Source of the DNA: Paralcaligenes sp039935015
GTDB taxonomy: Bacteria; Pseudomonadota; Gammaproteobacteria; Burkholderiales; Burkholderiaceae_B
NCBI GenBank assembly: GCA_039935015.1
Contig: JBDTLC010000179.1
Location: 1 to 24,570 of the forward strand
Length of the DNA stretch: 24,570 nt
Direction: 5' to 3'
The translations under genes and the position numbers were made by a program. Under the pieces are notes generated by a model that did no database searches, was not told the origin of the DNA, and worked only from the letters and a program-made list of their open reading frames with translations. Shown here piece by piece: positions 22,029 to 24,570 of the stretch. The stretch's first letter is position 1. Every line of letters starts with the position of its first letter.

Positions 22029-22952
22029 ATGAAAGAACATAAAAACGAACTGGCATGGTCGCACATCTATTGGCTCAACATGCTGTCTACCTCGGGCAGC
22101 TATACCGCTGCGGCTAAGCGGCTGGGCGTCAGTAAAGGCGCCGTCAGCCTGCGCATTGCCGAGCTTGAAGAGCTGGCCGGTGTCGCGCTGGTGCGCCGCA
22201 CGACGCGAAGCGTGCGCTTAACCGAACCCGGCATGGCGCTGGTGAATAATACGCAACGCAGTTTTGACGCAATCGAACACGGATTCGCCAGCATCAAAGA
22301 CTTGGCTGATGTCCCAAGTGGAGTGGTGCGCGTGACCGCAGGAATGGCACTGGGGCGGCAAAAAATTATTCCCCTAATGGCCAGATTTCTAAAATCTTAC
22401 CCGCAGATCCGCGTCGAGATCGAGCTCTCCGATCATCTAAGCTCGCTCGCCCAAGAAGGCTTCGACCTGGCCATACGTCATACGTCCAATGTGCCAGAAA
22501 CGCACGTCGCCTGGCTATTGCGCCCATCCAAAACCTTGTTGGTGGCGACCCCTGCCTACCTTAAAAAAAATGGCACACCCAGCAGCCCCGAGCAGTTAAG
22601 CGACCATAATTGCCTGACCTATCTGCGACCGTCTGCCAAGCACGCCTGGGTCTTTGAATCGGGCCAGCGCAAGAAGGAAAGGCGCAGCGTCACCATAACG
22701 GGAAATTTTTGTGCAAACAACAGCGAAGCACTGCGCGAGTTGGTATCGGCAGGCACAGGCATCGCCTTATTGCCCGACTTCAGCGCCCAATCAGACATAC
22801 AAACGGGACGCCTGGTTCATCTGCTCCCCACGTGGAAGCCGGTGGGCGTATTTGGTGATGCCATTTACGCCATACGTCCCTACAGCACACACGTGCCGCG
22901 CGCGGTGCGTGTCTTTGTCAGTTATCTGAAGGAAGTACTGGCCGTAGCGTAG
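22029..22952 (+). CDS. LysR-family transcriptional regulator
   Basis: 307 residues from ATG at 22029; the TTG nine codons earlier is less likely. N-terminal winged helix-turn-helix at about 10-70: MLSTSGSYTAAAKRLGVSKGAVSLRIAELEE, split here at 18-48, then LVRRTTRSVRLTEPG. The effector domain from about 95 to 300 is of the LysR substrate-binding type most like the CrgA/DsdC-like clade (GFDLAIRHT, LVATPAYLKKNGTP, SAGTGIALLPDF). It is divergent from mmsA with 107 bases between starts, the classic arrangement for a LysR activator and its target. The effector is unknown; a semialdehyde-pathway intermediate is a guess. It ends 19 bases from the convergent arfB with no terminator. Confidence 0.9.
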   Translation: MKEHKNELAWSHIYWLNMLSTSGSYTAAAKRLGVSKGAVSLRIAELEELAGVALVRRTTRSVRLTEPGMALVNNTQRSFDAIEHGFASIKDLADVPSGVVRVTAGMALGRQKIIPLMARFLKSYPQIRVEIELSDHLSSLAQEGFDLAIRHTSNVPETHVAWLLRPSKTLLVATPAYLKKNGTPSSPEQLSDHNCLTYLRPSAKHAWVFESGQRKKERRSVTITGNFCANNSEALRELVSAGTGIALLPDFSAQSDIQTGRLVHLLPTWKPVGVFGDAIYAIRPYSTHVPRAVRVFVSYLKEVLAVA

Positions 22953-22971
22953 TGGCCGCTACTTGCCTGGG

Positions 22972-23367
22972 CTATTCTGTAACCTTGCCCCGCGCCAACT
23001 TGATCTGGCCACGCATCACTTTTGTTTCAACACGCTTGCGTTGCGAGCTGCGGGTAGGCTTGGTAGGCCGGCGCTCTCGCGGCAACACGGCAACACTGGC
23101 CACCAATGCATACAAGCGCTCACGCGCATCGTCTTTGTTTTTCTCCTGGCTGCGATGGATCTGCGCCTTGATGATAACCACACCCTCTTTCGTAATGCGC
23201 TGATCCTTCAAGCTCAACAAACGTTCTTTAAGGTGATCGGGCAAAGTCGACGCACGTATGTCAAAACGCAAATGGATGGCGCTCGAAACCTTGTTCACAT
23301 TTTGGCCACCCGCACCTTGGGCACGAATGGCGCTGAATTCAATTTCGGTCTCGGGAATGACTGGCAT
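22972..23367 (-). CDS. arfB: Alternative ribosome-rescue factor ArfB (peptidyl-tRNA hydrolase)
   Basis: Releases nascent chains from ribosomes stalled at mRNA ends, independent of tmRNA. 131 residues. The RF-1-type catalytic domain carries the GGQ motif at 20-22 within IRAQGAGGQNVNKVSSAIHL (split at 14-33). The C-terminal tail is strongly basic (RERRPTKPTRSSQRKRVETK and onward), as needed to occupy the empty mRNA channel. Start: ATG at 23367, with AGGTG five bases upstream; the GTG two codons earlier directly follows the upstream gene's TAG and is possible. The close packing implies coupling to the amidohydrolase gene. Formerly called yaeJ in E. coli. Confidence 0.93.
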   Translation of the reverse strand: MPVIPETEIEFSAIRAQGAGGQNVNKVSSAIHLRFDIRASTLPDHLKERLLSLKDQRITKEGVVIIKAQIHRSQEKNKDDARERLYALVASVAVLPRERRPTKPTRSSQRKRVETKVMRGQIKLARGKVTE

Positions 23368-23373
23368 AGACAC

Positions 23374-24570
23374 CTACAGGTACGCCATCCGGTACATACC
23401 CGCAGCCAAGACATTAATACCCATAACTGCGTGTTCGATTGATGTGAATTCTTCTGGCGTATGGCTGCGACCCGCACGGCTTTGCACGAAAATCATTGCA
23501 ATTTTGGCGATATGGGCCATGACCTGAGAATCGTGGCCCGCGCCGCTATGCATCAACATAGTGGCTGTCCCCTGTTCTCGGGCGGCGGCTTCCAGCAACT
23601 GCACCGTATGCGTATCACAGGGGCAGGTGGCATGCTCTGCAAGTATGGTCCAGCGCAACTGCAGGCCGCGACGGTCAGCCACTTCCCGCAGCCATTGCTC
23701 ATGCCGGGAATAAAGCTCGGCCAGACGCTTCGGGTCGGGGTGACGCGCATCAATTGTAAAACTGACCTTGTGCGGGATGATGGCTGAATAGTTCGGCTCT
23801 ACCTGCATACGCCCAATAGTGGTCACCGCTGGGCGGCCCATATTTTCCGCTGTCTTCAAAAGACCGGAAATCATCTCGGCTGCGCCCGCCATGGGGTCAT
23901 GCCGCAGATCCATGGGGCACGCCCCTGCATGGTTCGCCTCGCCCGTCACCTCGACCAAATAGTGCCGGAGCCCCGTAATCCCTGTAACGATACCCACAGG
24001 CAAGTCGGCATGCTCAAGCACCGGCCCCTGCTCAACATGCAATTCGACAAACGTATCAATGTCATGCCGCGCCGCCTGCGCAATACGCGCGGGATCGAGC
24101 CCAACAGATCGCATGGCAGCGTCCATGCCCTGCCCCTCGTAATCTCGCAGCATAGTGGCTTCATCTGCGGCGATGCGCCCTGTCACAGCGCGCGAGCCCC
24201 AATAATTAGCCGCTGGAAACCGGCTGCCTTCCTCTTCGCAAAATGCCACCGCCTCGAGCGACCGTTTGGGTGTTCCGAACTGCGCCTTCAGGGTACGGAT
24301 AGCAATTAGCGCGGCCAGTGCACCCAATGCGCCGTCGTAGCGGCCACCCGGCAGTTGCGTGTCAATGTGCGACCCCGAGGCAATCGACCCGCTCGGCCCT
24401 GAGCCATCAAGGCAACCCCAGACATTGCCCACCGCATCGCGCCGCACCCGCAATCCGCCGTCTTCACACCAGCGGGCATACTGATCGGTGGCGGCGACCC
24501 ATTCTGGAGAATATACGGTGCGCTTGACCCCACTCTCACCGACGGCGCCGAAGCGGGCCAACTCCATGAT
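23374..24570 (-). CDS. M20-family Zn-dependent amidohydrolase (allantoate amidohydrolase / N-carbamoyl-L-amino-acid hydrolase type), N-terminus beyond the window
   Basis: Hydrolyses a carbamoyl or ureido group from an N-carbamoyl-amino acid or allantoate-like substrate. About 398 residues are visible; the frame stays open to the right edge and family proteins usually begin 10-20 residues before MELARFGA, so the 5' end is cut by the window. Numbering from that Met: metal-site motifs GSHIDTQLPGGRYDGALG (His67, Asp78), FCEEEGSRF (109-117), a His in VELHVEQGP, dimerisation-domain NHAGACPMDLRHDP and C-terminal MLMHSGAGHDSQVMA. AllC, HyuC and beta-ureidopropionase share all of these, so the exact substrate is not decided. 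It is followed at once by arfB. Confidence 0.88.
   Translation of the reverse strand: MMELARFGAVGESGVKRTVYSPEWVAATDQYARWCEDGGLRVRRDAVGNVWGCLDGSGPSGSIASGSHIDTQLPGGRYDGALGALAALIAIRTLKAQFGTPKRSLEAVAFCEEEGSRFPAANYWGSRAVTGRIAADEATMLRDYEGQGMDAAMRSVGLDPARIAQAARHDIDTFVELHVEQGPVLEHADLPVGIVTGITGLRHYLVEVTGEANHAGACPMDLRHDPMAGAAEMISGLLKTAENMGRPAVTTIGRMQVEPNYSAIIPHKVSFTIDARHPDPKRLAELYSRHEQWLREVADRRGLQLRWTILAEHATCPCDTHTVQLLEAAAREQGTATMLMHSGAGHDSQVMAHIAKIAMIFVQSRAGRSHTPEEFTSIEHAVMGINVLAAGMYRMAYL

Overview
The window looks like a chromosomal stretch of a betaproteobacterium, probably family Alcaligenaceae (Bordetella/Achromobacter/Pusillimonas-like). This is an inference from gene families: a betaproteobacterial AddA/AddB-like repair pair, a Gsi-type peptide transporter with isoaspartyl peptidase, and a D-tartrate-dehydratase-like enolase with MmsA. 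Coding density is high. I see no rRNA, tRNA, CRISPR array, prophage or intact insertion sequence.

Layout. (a) 1-4550, minus: a recombination-repair pair. The AddA/UvrD-like helicase runs off the left edge. Upstream of it lies the AddB-like helicase/nuclease partner, interrupted by one in-frame TAG at 3498-3500. (b) 4689-7895: a molybdate module, with modE on plus converging on modABC on minus. modA has a good promoter (TTGACT, 17 bp, TATATT) whose -10 and spacer are covered by a ModE-type operator. modA and modB are separated by an 84-bp near-perfect inverted repeat. (c) 7945-9599: xerD, ybaK (both plus) and a tiny lipoprotein gene (minus). (d) 9785-19006, minus: one long operon in transcription order rpiR-like regulator, iaaA, gsiA, gsiB, gsiC, gsiD, P1-family (DmpA-like) peptidase, M55 D-aminopeptidase. 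(e) 19037-22952: a D-tartrate-dehydratase-like gene and mmsA, both minus and each followed by an intrinsic terminator, with a divergent lysR. (f) 22972-24570, minus: an M20-family amidohydrolase running off the right edge, then arfB.

How the genes work together. Operon (d) joins a peptide ABC importer to three peptidases that attack bonds ordinary peptidases leave alone: beta-aspartyl (IaaA), N-terminal D- or beta-residue (P1/DmpA type) and D-aminoacyl (DppA type). It is headed by an RpiR/SIS regulator, a type that usually senses a sugar phosphate. I read it as a scavenging system for non-canonical peptides. It is the best candidate here for an under-described system, but its substrate is unknown.

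A small palindromic repeat (core GGCACYCACRAGGGGTGCC) occurs four times: twice head-to-head between modA and modB, once in the modA leader, and once as the terminator hairpin of the tarD-like gene. It looks like a REP-type dispersed element that has been put to regulatory use.
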